The notes: generated by a model not told the origin, from the letters alone. A stretch of 64,000 bases of DNA from Athripsodes cinereus (GCA_947579605.1 OX388314.1:1860001-1924000); one strand, 5' to 3'. Numbered from the stretch's first letter, positions 23,791-35,809 are shown. Numbers and translations are program-made.

Positions 23791-25808
23791 CTAATGAAAT
23801 ATTATTATGAAGTCAGTTTTATCTCCGGTCGCACCACCCCCCAAACTCCCTCAACCCAAAGTCTGAGCCACACGAAGGGGAGATGGAGAAAACGGGAGGC
23901 TTCTGCATCACCCACCCATCTACATAACTTATCCAGTCGTAATAAGAGTAGATTAGTTACTGTTACAGTGTTCGAGATTCAGAACACCAGCCGAGAAGTG
24001 AATAAACGTTTCAATTTGAAATAAACCTCTGCGCAAAAGGGGTGAAATTGTAATTACTACTTTGCAATATAATCGCCTCGTCGTTTTGATACCTTTTTAT
24101 TATGAATAAATCACATTATTGTGGTAGCGTTAGTATCTATGTAGGTAGTTGGGAATGGTATTATTTTTCGGATGAGATGTTTCCTTTTGAAGAGACAGCT
24201 TCCTCTTCCTCTCGAATCCCTCCCCTTTTATTCCTCTACATTCGTCTCTGTCCTATAGGTACTGTATAGTTTGCACCGCTAAAAGAATAATACATTATTA
24301 TTACGACGAGTTTGAGTAGTATCCTTTTTGTTTGTTCTTGGGCTGTCGATATCTTCCTTTCCTTCCACAATTTATCTAATACCGTTATATATTATATTAT
24401 TATATTGATCACAGACGACAATGGCTTTACTACTAGCGGTTAAAGTCGAGCATTATTATTAAAGAAGCTAGAAAAGGGTGATTAATAATACATTTTTGAA
24501 AATTACTGATAAATTAATCGAGGGAACTGAAAGGGGTTGTTAAGAAGCCTTATGGATTTTCGATGCGAATATTTAACAATACAATAGCGGTGAAATCACC
24601 TAATAATCTAAATAGATTTAAAAAATACTATGATGTCGTAAGCCTTGATTTTAGCTGTACAATACGCGTTTTAATTAATTTATTTATTCTATACCTACGG
24701 CAATACTAAGAATAATACTAAAAAAATAAGACAATTAAGCAACACAATTAAATAACTAAGAAAAATACACAATTGAAAATAAAACCATACCCTCCAATGA
24801 CATACCCGAATAAGCACCCCTGCTACCCGTCCATGAGACGCAACGAGGCTCTCACTCGAACATCTCCACCGAGTACACAACAACACAATCATATGAAAAG
24901 GAATTTATTTTATAAATCTTATTATTTAGTACAAATTTTCTTAGAATTTATCCAGTTGATGAACACAAAACGACTTTTAGCGAGTACATTTTTATTTATT
25001 TATTTATTTCAATTTTACAGGATACAGTATACAGTTGATACAAAAAATATTATGGTCCACAACATATTTTTAGTAATAAGCAAGCCAGTGAAAATTCTTA
25101 TATTATCCTTATGTGCGAATATATAGTTTCTTGTAATCTAATAAAAATTGTGTTCTGAACTAAATATCTTTTACGTTCTTATAGAATTATACGTATGAAA
25201 AAGGGTATTTAGTTATTTACCAAATAAATACAAACAAAATATTATATTACAATACAATGATGTATCAAAGCCTAAGCTTACATATCCATTCTCTAAGTTT
25301 TTCGAACTCTAGGCGTTTAAACATAATTAATTTTCCATAGCGAAGTACATTATCAATAGGTACATATTTATCTTCGCATCTCAACGTTAACATAATAATT
25401 TATCCGAAAAATATTAAGATGTTTTCGTTGATAAAATTTCAGTAAAGGTAATGTAAAATGTATTATGTACTTTCTCGTGTATGTCGATATTCTTGTATTC
25501 GCTAGGTAACTCTTCTTCCCCGAACGGATGTGATAAGGTCGTACTGTAGGAAACAGTATCATTAACCGGGGAGGGGGGAGGGGTCGTGACTCGCTGATGA
25601 TTGATTGATTGCACCCCCGGCCGAGGGTGGTTGAGGCAGTCGATATTATGTTTTACGTACATTATGCATCGTATGTAGTTGTGTCTATACCTATACATAT
25701 GTAATAGATTGTTTTATTTGAGTCGGAGTCGTTCTTTGTTTGTTTTCTTATCTTTACATTATAACACTGCCGTTGTTTTGTTTATTCGATAATTTCCTAG
25801 GTAGGTTT
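23791..25808. other. AT-rich DNA with a LINE tail and a G-rich tract
   Basis: No gene can be supported. At 24995-25130 TTTATTTATTTATTTATTTC begins a minus-oriented retroelement tail. At 25568-25584 GGGGAGGGGGGAGGGG is a quadruplex candidate. Short open frames at 23788-24024 and 24773-25126 match nothing I recognise. Confidence 0.4.
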
Positions 25809-26176
25809 TAGTGATGTAACGAATGTCTGATTTTGGATATTCGCGAATGCGAATGCGAATGCGAATATTTCATGCCGACATTCGCGAATGCGAATGCGAA
25901 TGCGAATATTGACTTGAAAATGGTATAGGAATTTGAAATATTCCAAAACTACTCGGTTTTCTTAAAGAATATTTTCTTGCAGTACCTTTTTCCACAATGT
26001 ACCGGGTAAGTATCCGGTACTTTCACCGAATTACTGATTTGTTTCTTCATTTACATGGTACACAACAGATGAAAGACATATAAATATAAACATGTAAGCG
26101 ACAAAAACATTCCAATAGTCTTACATCGAAACAGTGCATACTTCAGCAATAACACACAAAACAATTATAGAAAATC

Positions 26177-26653
26177 TAAAGTAGCATTCACATTGCTTCA
26201 CTTTGGATGATCATCCAGAGTGTCAGGGTCAAACCTGTTCATCGAAAGTGAACACGTCTGTTCACATTTGTTCATCCTATGCTTTCACTGCCATGTCTAC
26301 TTTCTCACTCATGTTGTATGTAGTTTGACGTATTTTCGTATAAAAATAATTAAACAAATTCAAAAATGAAAAATAACACTTAAAATAAATTAATATAGCT
26401 CTCGACTGCATAATAATTTTGTACATGATTCTGACATTCAATACAAATTCATAGAGAATGAAACAAATAATAAGATGAAACTTGTTTATGGTCGTTTCAG
26501 TGAAAGGACCTTTCATCAAAATTATGACGAGTGGTAATCTCTTTCCTCCGTCATCGCTAGTGATCACTAGCGATGAAACGCCCGTTCACACCTGTTCATC
26601 TTGGAGGATCATCCGGAGTGATCACTGAAAGTGAACGTATGTGAACGACCCTT
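26177..26653. mobile_element. PIF/Harbinger-like MITE inside composite copy 1
   Basis: Ends AAGTAGCATTCACATTGC and (read inward) AAGGGTCGTTCACATACG are similar inverted repeats with internal GGATGATCATCC / GGATCATCCGG blocks. Composite copy 2 lacks it: its sequence there (reverse complement of 40350-40365) runs GAAAATC-TTA-CACAT. The flanks here are TAA and TTA, consistent within one mismatch with a 3-bp TWA duplication. The superfamily assignment is tentative; the insertion itself is clear from the empty site. Confidence 0.75.
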
Positions 26654-27156
26654 TACACATAATATAGGTATTAATTCACAATACATCCAATCACCCATTC
26701 CTATTACAAATCGCTGCTCACCCAATTTCGCACACATACCTAATACATTCATTCGCACAAACACATTCACACTTCACTAATGTATGCAATAACAATACAA
26801 AAAAACTCTTAAAAAAGAAAAATCAAAAATTAAAAAATTTAAAAAACAGTCTAAAAATTAATACTATCCCAAACACTTCACATTTTATCAAACATATACA
26901 TTTTTTTTTATATTTATTTCATCTTATTCTACCCTCAACTCTCCTTTCTCACAAACCTGACGTAATTGGCACTTTAAAATTCTATAAACAGGGTTTCTTG
27001 AGTCTGCAATCGTTTTTGTTTTTTTTTTTTAATGTAGAACGGAAAACAAGATCTTGTTAAAGGAAGCATTCTAAAGTTAATCCTATCTAAAATATAAGGC
27101 ACATCGTATTCGGACAAGCATATTTTTCTCAGGTTGCATGCATCCAGCAAAACTCT

Positions 27157-29040
27157 TCACAATTCCAATTTAGGCAAATCTTTAATAAATACAGGATAAT
27201 GCAATCTCTTCCTAACCAAACGAATGAATTTAGACTGAGTTCTCTCAACTTGATCGACATATTTTTTAAAATGTGGATTCCATACAGAGGAACAGTCCTC
27301 CAGCTTGGAGCGAAACAACGATAAGTACAAGTACAAATACGATTCATATAACCTAAATGACTTTGTAGATCTCAGAATAAATCCCAGGATTTTATTGGTC
27401 TCTTCGATAATTTTGTTCACGTGATCATCAAAGTGAAGCTCAGAGTCAAACACCACACCTAAATCTCTAATCTTATTTACTTCTTTTAAATCATGATTAT
27501 GGATATTGTAAATTTATCGAATTTTGTTTCTATTTTTGGTAAAAGAGATCAGATTACACTTCTCCAGATTCAAGTGCAAGTTATTTCTTTTACAGTACTC
27601 GTGTAGTCTTTCCAAGTCCTCGTTAAGCATTTCATAGTCAAACAATAATTGAATTTGACAGTATATTTTTAAATCGTCCGCAAATAATAGAAGCTCTGAG
27701 TGGTCAAAGCACTTTTTTATGTTGTTTATGAATATCGTGAAAAGTAAAGGACCCAAAGAAGACCCCTGAGGGACACCAGATGTAACACTGACACTGCCAG
27801 ATGAGTAACCGTTAAGTTTAACTGTCATCAATCTATCAGAAATATATGAGTCAATCCACCTTAGTTGAAAAAAGTCGATGTTCTACTTTATCAATAATGC
27901 CTTTTGAAAGCCGATATAAATGGCATCCAACTGTATACGATTGTCCATAGCTGAGAAAAAAAATCAGATTTGTTACTGTCGATCTTCCACTCATGAATCC
28001 ATGCTGCTCTACAAGAAGATACGGCTTCAGGAAAAAAGTAATTTGTTCACGAACCATACCCTCAAATATTTTTGAAATAGGTGATAGAATTAAAATTGGT
28101 CTGTAGTTACGAACGTCCGATTTGCTGCCAGATTTATGCAAAGGAATAATACTAGCCATCTTCCATTTGCATGGAAAGCATCCTTCTTGTAAACTCCTAA
28201 TTTATTTATCGTGTCGAAACCCAGAGAAAAAACCCATCAAACTGATTTCCAGTACTGCGCAAAACGCGCAGCAGGTGGAGATGCGTCAAAAATATCCTCC
28301 ATAGTGCAAGTGACAGGGCACAATGGACACTCCAACAAGTGTGGCATAGTCTGTGCTGCACCACAGTCACACGCTCCGGATTCGTCCTGTAGGAAGCCCA
28401 ATCGTTCTCTATTGTCGCGGCAGTTTCCTACACCAGATCTCAGTCGATTTAGGGTTTTCCATGTCCCATAGTCTAGATTGCCTCCTGCAGCAAGGTGTTC
28501 TAATAAATGTCAGATACAATGGTTTGGTTAAATGATTTACACATCTCTTTAATATATTGGTGCTAGACCATCAGGGCCAACTCCTTTTGTCTCATCTATA
28601 CCTAATAAACGTCTATGAATATCAGATTTCAAGATATTAACCATGGATAAACATATTTTCCAATTCTTTAGTATTAGAATCATGCAAATTATTCAGTGAA
28701 AATATAGAACCAAAAAACGTCGAAAACAAGTTTGCAATCCCCTCTGGATCGCTCGAAGTCTGGTCACCGTCACCCATTACCCTTGGATAGCCTCTAGATT
28801 CTTTAAGGGAATTCACGAATGAAAAGAAAGACTTGACATTGCCCTTAAGTGACTTCTCAGTGTTATTAATAAAAGACCTATAATCGTGATTCTGCGACAA
28901 CTTCAACTGAGCTCTTAGTTGAAAAAATAAATTGTAGTCAGAATCATTACGGTTCATCTTCAACTTACGCCAAGCCTTAGACTTCTCTTAAACAATAACA
29001 GAATTCTATTAGAGAACCATTTGGGAAAATTATTAGGTGA
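27157..29040 (-). pseudogene. LINE reverse transcriptase remnant, copy 1
   Basis: On the minus strand the order is: endonuclease-RT linker (28963-28637, with SLKGNVKSFFSFVNSLKESR); fingers (28159-28020, with SIIPLHKSGSKSDVRNYRPI); motif A with YIGFQKA, where the family has a catalytic Asp (YxDFxKAFD); motif B SGVPQGSSLGPLLF and motif C LLFADDLKIY (27831-27514); and thumb/C-terminus (27456-27157, with FRSKLEDCSSVWNP). This is the CR1/Jockey layout. Frameshifts separate the blocks, and a foreign LINE fragment (28205-28505) interrupts it between linker and fingers. A 2-bp length difference in motif A sets this copy apart from copy 2. It is inactive. Confidence 0.85.
28205..28505 (-). mobile_element. 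Nested LINE 3'-end fragment, copy 1
   Basis: Minus-strand frames give LNRLRSGVGNCRDN, GACDCGAAQTMPHLLECPLC and RFAQYWKSV-stop, then a tail with GGTTTCGACACG and TAAATAAAT. This is the C-terminal zinc-knuckle region of a different LINE, inserted in the same orientation within the resident reverse transcriptase. Copy 2 carries the same insertion at 38510-38812, so it predates the composite's duplication. Confidence 0.75.
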
Positions 29041-29980
29041 CACCCTCTTCATATGTAGGTGTATGCTTCTCAATTATTGGCAAAACACAACCATAAAAAG
29101 ATTCAATCATCTTATTCACCGGTCCGTTTCCCAAAACACTGACCCAATCAACACTTTGTAGTTCAAAATTTATTTCCGAAAAGTTTGACTTAAAGTATAT
29201 TAATTTCTGGATCATATTTTGAGACAAATCCTCAGCAATTTCAAACTCATAATCTATCAACAGTGAAGGATAGTGTGAATCCTTACCAACCAGTGGAGAG
29301 TCACATCTGGTAACAGAACACGGAATAGTTGAAAGAACTAAATCCAAGATAACTTGATTGCTGTTATAAACTCCGTTAGACTGAAACATATTGAGAAAAG
29401 ATATAGATTCTATCAAATACTGCGCAACAGGACACGAATAAGAATACGGAACAAAGATTGAATCAACATCGGGGTCTTTTTTCCATTGGATTGTTGGGAT
29501 ATTGGAATCTCCAATAAGACAAATATCCGTTTTGCCGTAATAGCTGATTAAACGTTCAGATATACTTTAAAAAAAAGATGTTTTAAGTATCTAAGGATGT
29601 GGAAGGCGGTAGGTATATACATATACTACACCCAGTAGCGGTGAGCATTTTTTCATGCGTTACCGATGAAAAACGAATACTGGTAAAAAAAAACTTTCAC
29701 CAGTATCATCCCAAACAAGAGTGGATGAATATCCTAGTGTCCGATCCACAGCAATTAAGACCCCACCTCCATCCCTTTTACCACTCAACAAGAAATCCCT
29801 ATCCTTGCGGTAAACTGTATATTCGTTTTGAAAAAGTTCGCTGTCAAATATGCCACAATTTAGCCAAGCTTCCGTCAGAACAATTATATCATAACTATTT
29901 GCAAATAAGTTTGCTCTAAACTCCTCGATCTTAGTCTTCAAGCCCCGAAAATTCTGAGAGAATACTTTAGTGTGGTTCAC
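29041..29980 (-). pseudogene. LINE AP-endonuclease remnant, copy 1
   Basis: The N-terminal part (29980-29660) reads FSQNFRGLKTKIEEFRANLF, IIVLTEAWL, YTVYRKDRDF and GGGVLIAV. These are the N, E and following blocks of APE-type LINE endonucleases. Further on are GDSNIPTIQW (GDFN motif, about 29515-29485) and KDSHYPSLLID (SDHxx block, about 29288-29256). Frameshifts separate the two halves. No ORF1 or gag-like frame precedes it, so the LINE is either 5'-truncated at the endonuclease or lost ORF1. Confidence 0.8.
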
Positions 29981-30444
29981 CTTGTAGTATGATATAAATA
30001 TTCCTTAAATAGAATATAAAATTATTGTAGGGCCCTATACTCATAGCAGTTGTAATACTTAAAACAAACAAATAAATTAAATCTCCACAAATGCATATTT
30101 CTCCTAATAATAATAACATCATCAAGCAAACGAACACAGGAAACAATACAACAAATGCGGCCAACACGGAACAGACCAGATACTTTATTACTAAAATAAT
30201 ATTCGCAAAACATTCGCATATTTTTTTGCGAATGCGAATGCGAATACTTTGAAATATGCGAATATTCGCGAATGCGAATGCGAATGCGAATATTCGTTAC
30301 ATCACTAGTAGGTTTATAAAAAAATACCTATGCCTTGGATGGACGATCGATTTGTAGATTTTCATTACAGGCACCTTTGTAGTTAAGTGAATATGTACAA
30401 TGATGTTATACCTACATATTGAATTTTCATACGTGTGTTATAAG

Positions 30445-30921
30445 TAGTGATGTGAAAAGAGAAAATTCTCCAGAGAAATTTCTCGAGAACGAGAAATTTC
30501 TCTCCATAATTCTTAGTGGTATTATTACCTTTTGCCCAGTATACTTCGCAGCCAACCTGATTGATCCAAAAATTTGTGGGGCTGATTAAGGCCCAAATCA
30601 GAGGTTATTAACACTTTTTTCCATGTAAGTACCTGCAATTTTTTTTAAACTTAAATATGGGCATGTGGGGTGTCAACCATCAAGATTTTTTATCAGTTGT
30701 TAACACTTTTTTCTATGTAGGTACCTAAAATTTTTTTGTTTCCATGATTAATTGTAGCTATATTGGTGATAAATTGTCTCAGCATTTGTACATTGTTATT
30801 GATTGATTGAATAAAGTGTTTATTATTATTATACTGTTAAATAAAAAATAAAAAAAATTCTCGGAAAATTCTCTACTTCCAGAATTCTAGAATTCTAAAA
30901 TTCGAGAATTCCACAACACTA
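30445..30921. mobile_element. Non-autonomous hAT element 2
   Basis: The 477-bp element has ends TAGTGATGTGAAAAGAG and (inward from the right) TAGTGTTGTGGAATTC. A perfect 8-bp duplication, GTTATAAG, flanks it (30437-30444 and 30922-30929). GAGAAATTTCTC and AGAATTCTAGAATTCT palindromes lie inside the ends. Its interior (about 30600-30740) is related to the tandem repeat at 22330-22570. No transposase is present. Confidence 0.85.
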
Positions 30922-31065
30922 GTTATAAGTATGAATCTACCTCCTTAATTGTATTCTAAAATTACTGTATTATTATACTCATAGAAAAATCTTCGTAGAT
31001 TGTCAGCTTTCAGATGTAGGGCCTCCAACGAGTATTTTATTTGCTAAAAATGTAATTATCTCCGG

Positions 31066-31170
31066 CAACTCATACAAGTGGGGATGGTAGTACTAACTGA
31101 ATGTAATAAAAAATTATATAAGTCTCCGTGCTATAAAAAAACGACATATTCAGAATGAGTGGCATACCTC
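31066..31170 (-). mobile_element. SINE family A copy, degraded
   Basis: The minus orientation is shown by ACTCATACAAGTGGGGATGG and CAGAATGAGTGGCATACCTC. The stretch 31171-32705 after it shows no supportable gene. Confidence 0.5.
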
Positions 31171-32705
31171 ATCGTTGTATTAAATATATTAAATTCCGTT
31201 TAAGTACGTGATGTTTTACGAATACTTAAACTACTATTATAGGATACTCGAAATTAAACCGTTCGACGTTTTTTCGGATGTTTTTTTTAAGATACCTTAA
31301 CCATTAATTTTCTCTTTTTCGAGTCAATAAATTAGTTCGTGACCCTTCGTCGATCGATTTACAACTTTAAGTTTAAGAACGTGCTTAAGTGCTCGCTAAA
31401 TTCACTCACTTGTACTTTGGAAGATATTATTTTTCAAGTAGTGTTATGCCGTAGATACTTATTGCACAGTACACTATGATTGGTTACCAGTGGGAAAGTG
31501 GGATGATGATAATTGGCCATTGTTGGAGAAAATAAAAGCAATTTTAAGCGTCCCTCGTAATGACAGCGGATCCATCTTTCTACGTTTCACATTTTCCGCT
31601 TCACAAAGATATATTTTATTCATCTCTGAGGAAATATAGATACCTAAAATGTTCATGTGTTCACTTTTCTGTTAGTATAAGTTTGGAGTGAAGTTACATA
31701 CTTTTAATTGTTTCTTTGAATTATTGTCTGACAACCAATCTGTTTTCTAGGAATATTCCCAATACAAAGTTTATTAAATATTTGGGTGTTCTTAAATTTA
31801 TTAATGAAATATTTGTTGAATTTTAGAAGCATGTTCACATAATATCAATTGTTCGAGATTTTGTGAGTTTACATCGCGAAAAAACATTTAAATTTTTTGC
31901 TCACATTATAATATCTGTTATCCACTGTCTGGTCTACTAACACTTCATCATACCAAGTTTTTGTTGAATCTATATTTCCTTTAATAACATATCAAATTAT
32001 ATTTTGAATATAATCTTATATTGGGGCGTCTTGTTTATTATTCTTATCAAATAAAACAAAGTTTTTTTTTATGTTTTTACAAAATGCTCATTTCATTTCC
32101 TTCCTTGTCACAAGACATCTCGTGACTGAAAGCCATTCCAAGTCAAGGCGACTCTGTAACTCATATTAAAGTCGATCGATAGAATATACTTATTTTGTCT
32201 TTTTCCATTTTCTGGTGTCTCATAGATGAGATGCTCTTATTCTAATTGTTTATTTTGAATTATTTAAGGACATCAACTACTTTTCCGTATATTTTTTCAT
32301 ATTGCATTATTCACTCCCGTCGGCTATTCTATAAAATTATTTAATTAAGTGAATCATGTCGATATTTTTAACATCACTTTCAATGGCTTTATCGCCAGAA
32401 TAGAGATTCTCCTTTGATTACCATATGTTTTCTTTTTGATGATTGCTTTTGGAGCGTGTTTTTTTTAATTCATCTCTTTTACTCATTTTTTATTTCTCCT
32501 GCCTAGATTGCCTTGGTCAAAAGCTGTTTTGGTCTCAGTATAGGTTGAAATTTTGAAAATAATAATTATAAAAAATTAGGTAGGTACACATAATTGCAAA
32601 AAAAAAAGAATTTGAAAAAATAACACATGTTACAAAAGTACCAATAGTTTAATCAAATACAGGAATCATAGCACATCATCTTTTTTATAATTTAAATATT
32701 TGGAC

Positions 32706-33200
32706 CAGGGATGTTGCGAATATTCGCATCCGCATCCGCAAATGCGGAGCTTCCGCATGTATTTGGACATCTGCATCCGCATCCGCAATAATCGATGCGG
32801 ATGTTCATGCGGATGCGGATGTAAGACAATTTGCGACAAGAAAGAAATGGGGCGGGGCCGGCGAATGGCGCGTGCCGTTTGCACTTGACATTAACCAATG
32901 GGAACAAAAATAATGGTGACAAGTTCCGACGCGTTTTTATTTTTGCCGGTTTTATTTTATTTTTGCAAATAACAAAGATGAAAAAAAATATTTTCCCAAA
33001 AAATCCATAATATTAGTGTAGCAAAAATTTCGTCACATATTTGACAATGGGGCCTACCAACTAAGATAGTTCCTACTTGTTTTTCTATAACATCTTAAAC
33101 ATCCGCATCCGCATTCGCATCCGCGGATGTGAGCCTTCAAAAATCCGCATCCGCATTCACATCCGCGGATGTGTAAAAATCGACATCCGCAACATCCCTG
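32706..33200. mobile_element. Non-autonomous hAT element 3 with GCGGAT arrays
   Basis: The 495-bp element has ends CAGGGATGTTGCG and CGCAACATCCCTG. It is flanked by a perfect 8-bp duplication, ATTTGGAC (32698-32705 and 33201-33208). GCGGAT/ATCCGC hexamers are repeated inside both ends (32725-32825 and 33100-33190). A GC-rich core sits at 32845-32890. The long open frames seen here on both strands are by-products of the hexamer arrays, not genes. Confidence 0.9.
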
Positions 33201-33362
33201 ATTTGGACCCTACTACATGCAACATACATCACTCTACAGAAGGCTGTAATTCTGAATACTTGTACAATAGTTCACCATATTGTGAATAAAGCTACTGCAA
33301 AATAATAACTTTAATGTATGTAAATTTAATATTTTAATGTATGATTGTTTGTGTTGTTTCAG

Positions 33363-33457
33363 ATGCTGGAGGACAATTTAGAGAGTAGCGCGAGGCGGCT
33401 GTACGTCGGGACGCGACCGCCGCCTCGCCATGACTTCCTACGGACGTCGCTTTTCAG
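33363..33457 (+). CDS. Candidate GC-rich exon (possible upstream exon of the spinophilin-like gene)
   Basis: A good acceptor (TTTGTGTTGTTTCAG) precedes and a near-consensus donor (CAG|GTAATT) follows this 95-bp, CpG-rich segment in very AT-rich surroundings. Only one frame is open throughout. It starts with ATG at the first base and includes LEDNLESSARRLYVG, then TRPPPRHDFLRTSLF, leaving two bases in the last codon. Joined directly to the exon at 58390 this frame would stop after three codons. The frame matching 58390 has a TGA at 33430-33432 inside this exon. So it is either a 5'-UTR exon with an upstream open frame, joins an exon I have not found, or belongs to another gene. I do not recognise the peptide. 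Confidence 0.45.
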
Positions 33458-33558
33458 GTAATTAATTCAGATACGCAATATGTATCTGTATCATATTATA
33501 ATTCACCTACTCCACCTTCACGACGCACGTATATTGCATACTGTGAGAGAATATATAG

Positions 33559-33790
33559 ATCGCCGGTGTGGTCCGGAGGTATGCTTTTCAGTCAATAGGT
33601 CTCGAGTTCGATTCCCGGCCAGACCAAAATGTGTAATTTCTTATATATATGTGTTTATTGAATTGTTTACATGTTTATCGTCGCGTTAGCACCCATAATA
33701 TAAAATTCATATTTTAGTTTAGGACTAGCTCGATCTTTGTGAATTGTCTATACTTACATGTTATTTTACATTATGAATCATATTAAACTC
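33559..33790 (+). mobile_element. tRNA-derived SINE copy
   Basis: The head has GGTGTGGTCC (A-box region) and GAGTTCGATTCCCGGCCAGA (B box). The body has TTTATCGTCGCGTTAGC, TTTAGTTTAGGACTAGCTCG and GAATTGTCTATACTTACATG. This is the most complete tRNA-like head with body among the three copies. Confidence 0.7.
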
Positions 33791-34059
33791 AAATTTGTCT
33801 TTAATAATTTGTGCAACGTAGAGTAATAACGCTTGCCAATATACATTCATGTCTAGTATTAGGTACAATAAGATGTATCTTTCAGAAATGGAAACGTGGT
33901 AGTCCAAGAACAACGTGATATTATGATACAATCACGTGGACCAACATAACAGTCGCGAGCTTCACATGTGGAAAGACACTACATCTAGAAAATTACTTTG
34001 CCTGCTCTGAGTTACCCTGTGAAGACAATCCGTAAAATTTTTCATGAAATTGGGTTAGT

Positions 34060-34190
34060 TGGATCAAATTGCACCTCCGCGACAAACACGCCCTTCTTGT
34101 ATTGATTTTATTTAATATAATTGTATTTCTTTATAAAATTGCTTTGTAATACTGTACAGTAAAGAATAATTAAATAAAATAAAACATCAC
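34060..34190 (+). mobile_element. LINE 3' tail
   Basis: An AT-rich tail contains CTGTACAGTAAAGAATAATT and AAATAAAATAAAA at its end, like other retroelement 3' ends here. The interval 34191-35690 contains no supportable gene. Confidence 0.4.
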
Positions 34191-35689
34191 GAATTCGAAA
34201 GTACCTATTCTATAAATATGACGAATGTGACATTTAAAGTCTTCCATTCAGCGATGAATTATGTAGCCTATCCTGATATTATTATGTTTAAGATTATCAA
34301 AAATAAGTGGGGTAGCAAGTAAAATAATTGACTATGTTTATATGTCTCATTCGTGATGTTTTTTCAAAAATCCTCCTTTCATAAAATCTTAAAGAAAAAT
34401 AGTACCATAAAAGTTACATAATAGTGTAATTTGGGTTTCATAAACTAACTTTAAATTTATAGATTTTAAACTCAGTTAAATTTCGGAACACTCTTTGTCA
34501 CTATTATACAATATTTTTCAATTAATTATTCAATTATAAACAATACCTCAAAACAGCAACTAAGGTTGCTGGTGTCAGAGGCGTGCAGTATTACAAATCT
34601 GGTAAAACAATTCATAAATTTAAATTATTTGATATTATAGTAAAATATAAGACACCAGAGCAAAAATCACAGAACAGCAACACTATTGAAAACAAAAAAA
34701 AAATATTAATTATTATAACGCGTGGCAACTATTGTTTATGTAAATTAACTTAGTAACTATCGCAGCGTAACGTAGCAAATAAACAATTTCCCTGAGGAAT
34801 TATGAAATTTATTATTTTAGTTTTGATATTTCGGACTTTTACTTTATTTTTTATGAAACCCGCGGAAATTAAAAATACTTAAAAAATTTAAGTGACTTTA
34901 TTTTTATTTATGGAATTGACCTTTGTCTTTGCCAGGGACTCTAAGGATTAGGATTAATCAGATATCGTGCCCGATTTCTTTATCATGTTTTTCTGGGTTT
35001 TCGAATCAATATTGCGTTTTATTCACAAAGCGACTTTGTAATTTTACTCGAATACAAATTGCACTGTGACATTTTGAGTCGTTTGTTTATAGTGATACAA
35101 ATGATGATGACACAGGGCGGTGATAGGAAGTGAAAAGAATGTGACGATAATAGAGTAGGCACAGTAGTACATTAGCAATATATTATCGTCATTGTTTGTT
35201 TTTCCGCCATCGCTCTTGCGCAAATTACCGCAAGTGGCGAATTATTATTACCCAGAGAGAAAAGAAAACATTCCGTAGATGGATGGCCTTACATTAATAT
35301 TGTTAGGTACATATCACATGGGTGGTTCGTTCATGGGGTAATGCGGTCTTGAAATTTTAGAATATTTTTGGTTCTGTATCATTTTTTTTTATCCTGTATC
35401 CGTTTTTTTCTCTAAGTCTTCCTCATAGCTGAGTCTTGATGTCCCGAAAAATATATCGCCCTTCGTCATTCTCTTCCGTCCAAAGCATTGTTCTGTTGTG
35501 GATCGAGGAAGCCATGGTATGCGTTACTTGGTCCATCTATCTCGTTAACCATAGAAACTAGAGAAAGCAATGCCCTCTACTAAAACTCGAATGCTTTGAA
35601 AGTGTTTCTTGATGACAAAATTATGTTCTTATTTTATTGCCAAAAAGGTATCAACGATAATATTATGCATGTTTAAATCATGTTTGAAG

Positions 35690-35809
35690 AGTGTCTTGCT
35701 GCAGTACTGATTGCTTTGAGTATGATTTTGTGTTGTTATGGTGGTGCTTGTGTGTCTGTCATTTGTCACTTCTGTTTTTGAGTTGTTTTCACTTGTATAA
35801 TGGTTGTAT

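Larger units (their letters stand above)
25809..30307 (-). mobile_element. hAT-LINE composite, copy 1
   Basis: The 4,499-bp unit is bounded by perfect inverted repeats TAGTGATGTAACGAAT / ATTCGTTACATCACTA. A perfect 8-bp duplication, GTAGGTTT, flanks it (25801-25808 and 30308-30315). Arrays of GCGAAT lie just inside both ends (25838-25905 and 30225-30295). These are hAT hallmarks, but the interior holds a LINE on the minus strand (endonuclease, linker, reverse transcriptase, 3' tail) rather than a transposase. Outside a MITE insertion at 26177-26653 it is nearly identical to 36700-40722. Confidence 0.9.

Noticed and set aside
25838..25905. Short regularly repeated units (GCGAAT arrays, also GCGGAT at 32725-33190) resembling a CRISPR-like array
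   Set aside because: Hexamers without spacers, in a eukaryotic genome, always just inside hAT termini; they are transposon subterminal repeats.
32666..32922. Overlapping open frames on both strands, rich in Arg, Ile, Cys and His
   Set aside because: Produced by translation of ATCCGC/GCGGAT hexamer arrays inside hAT element 3.
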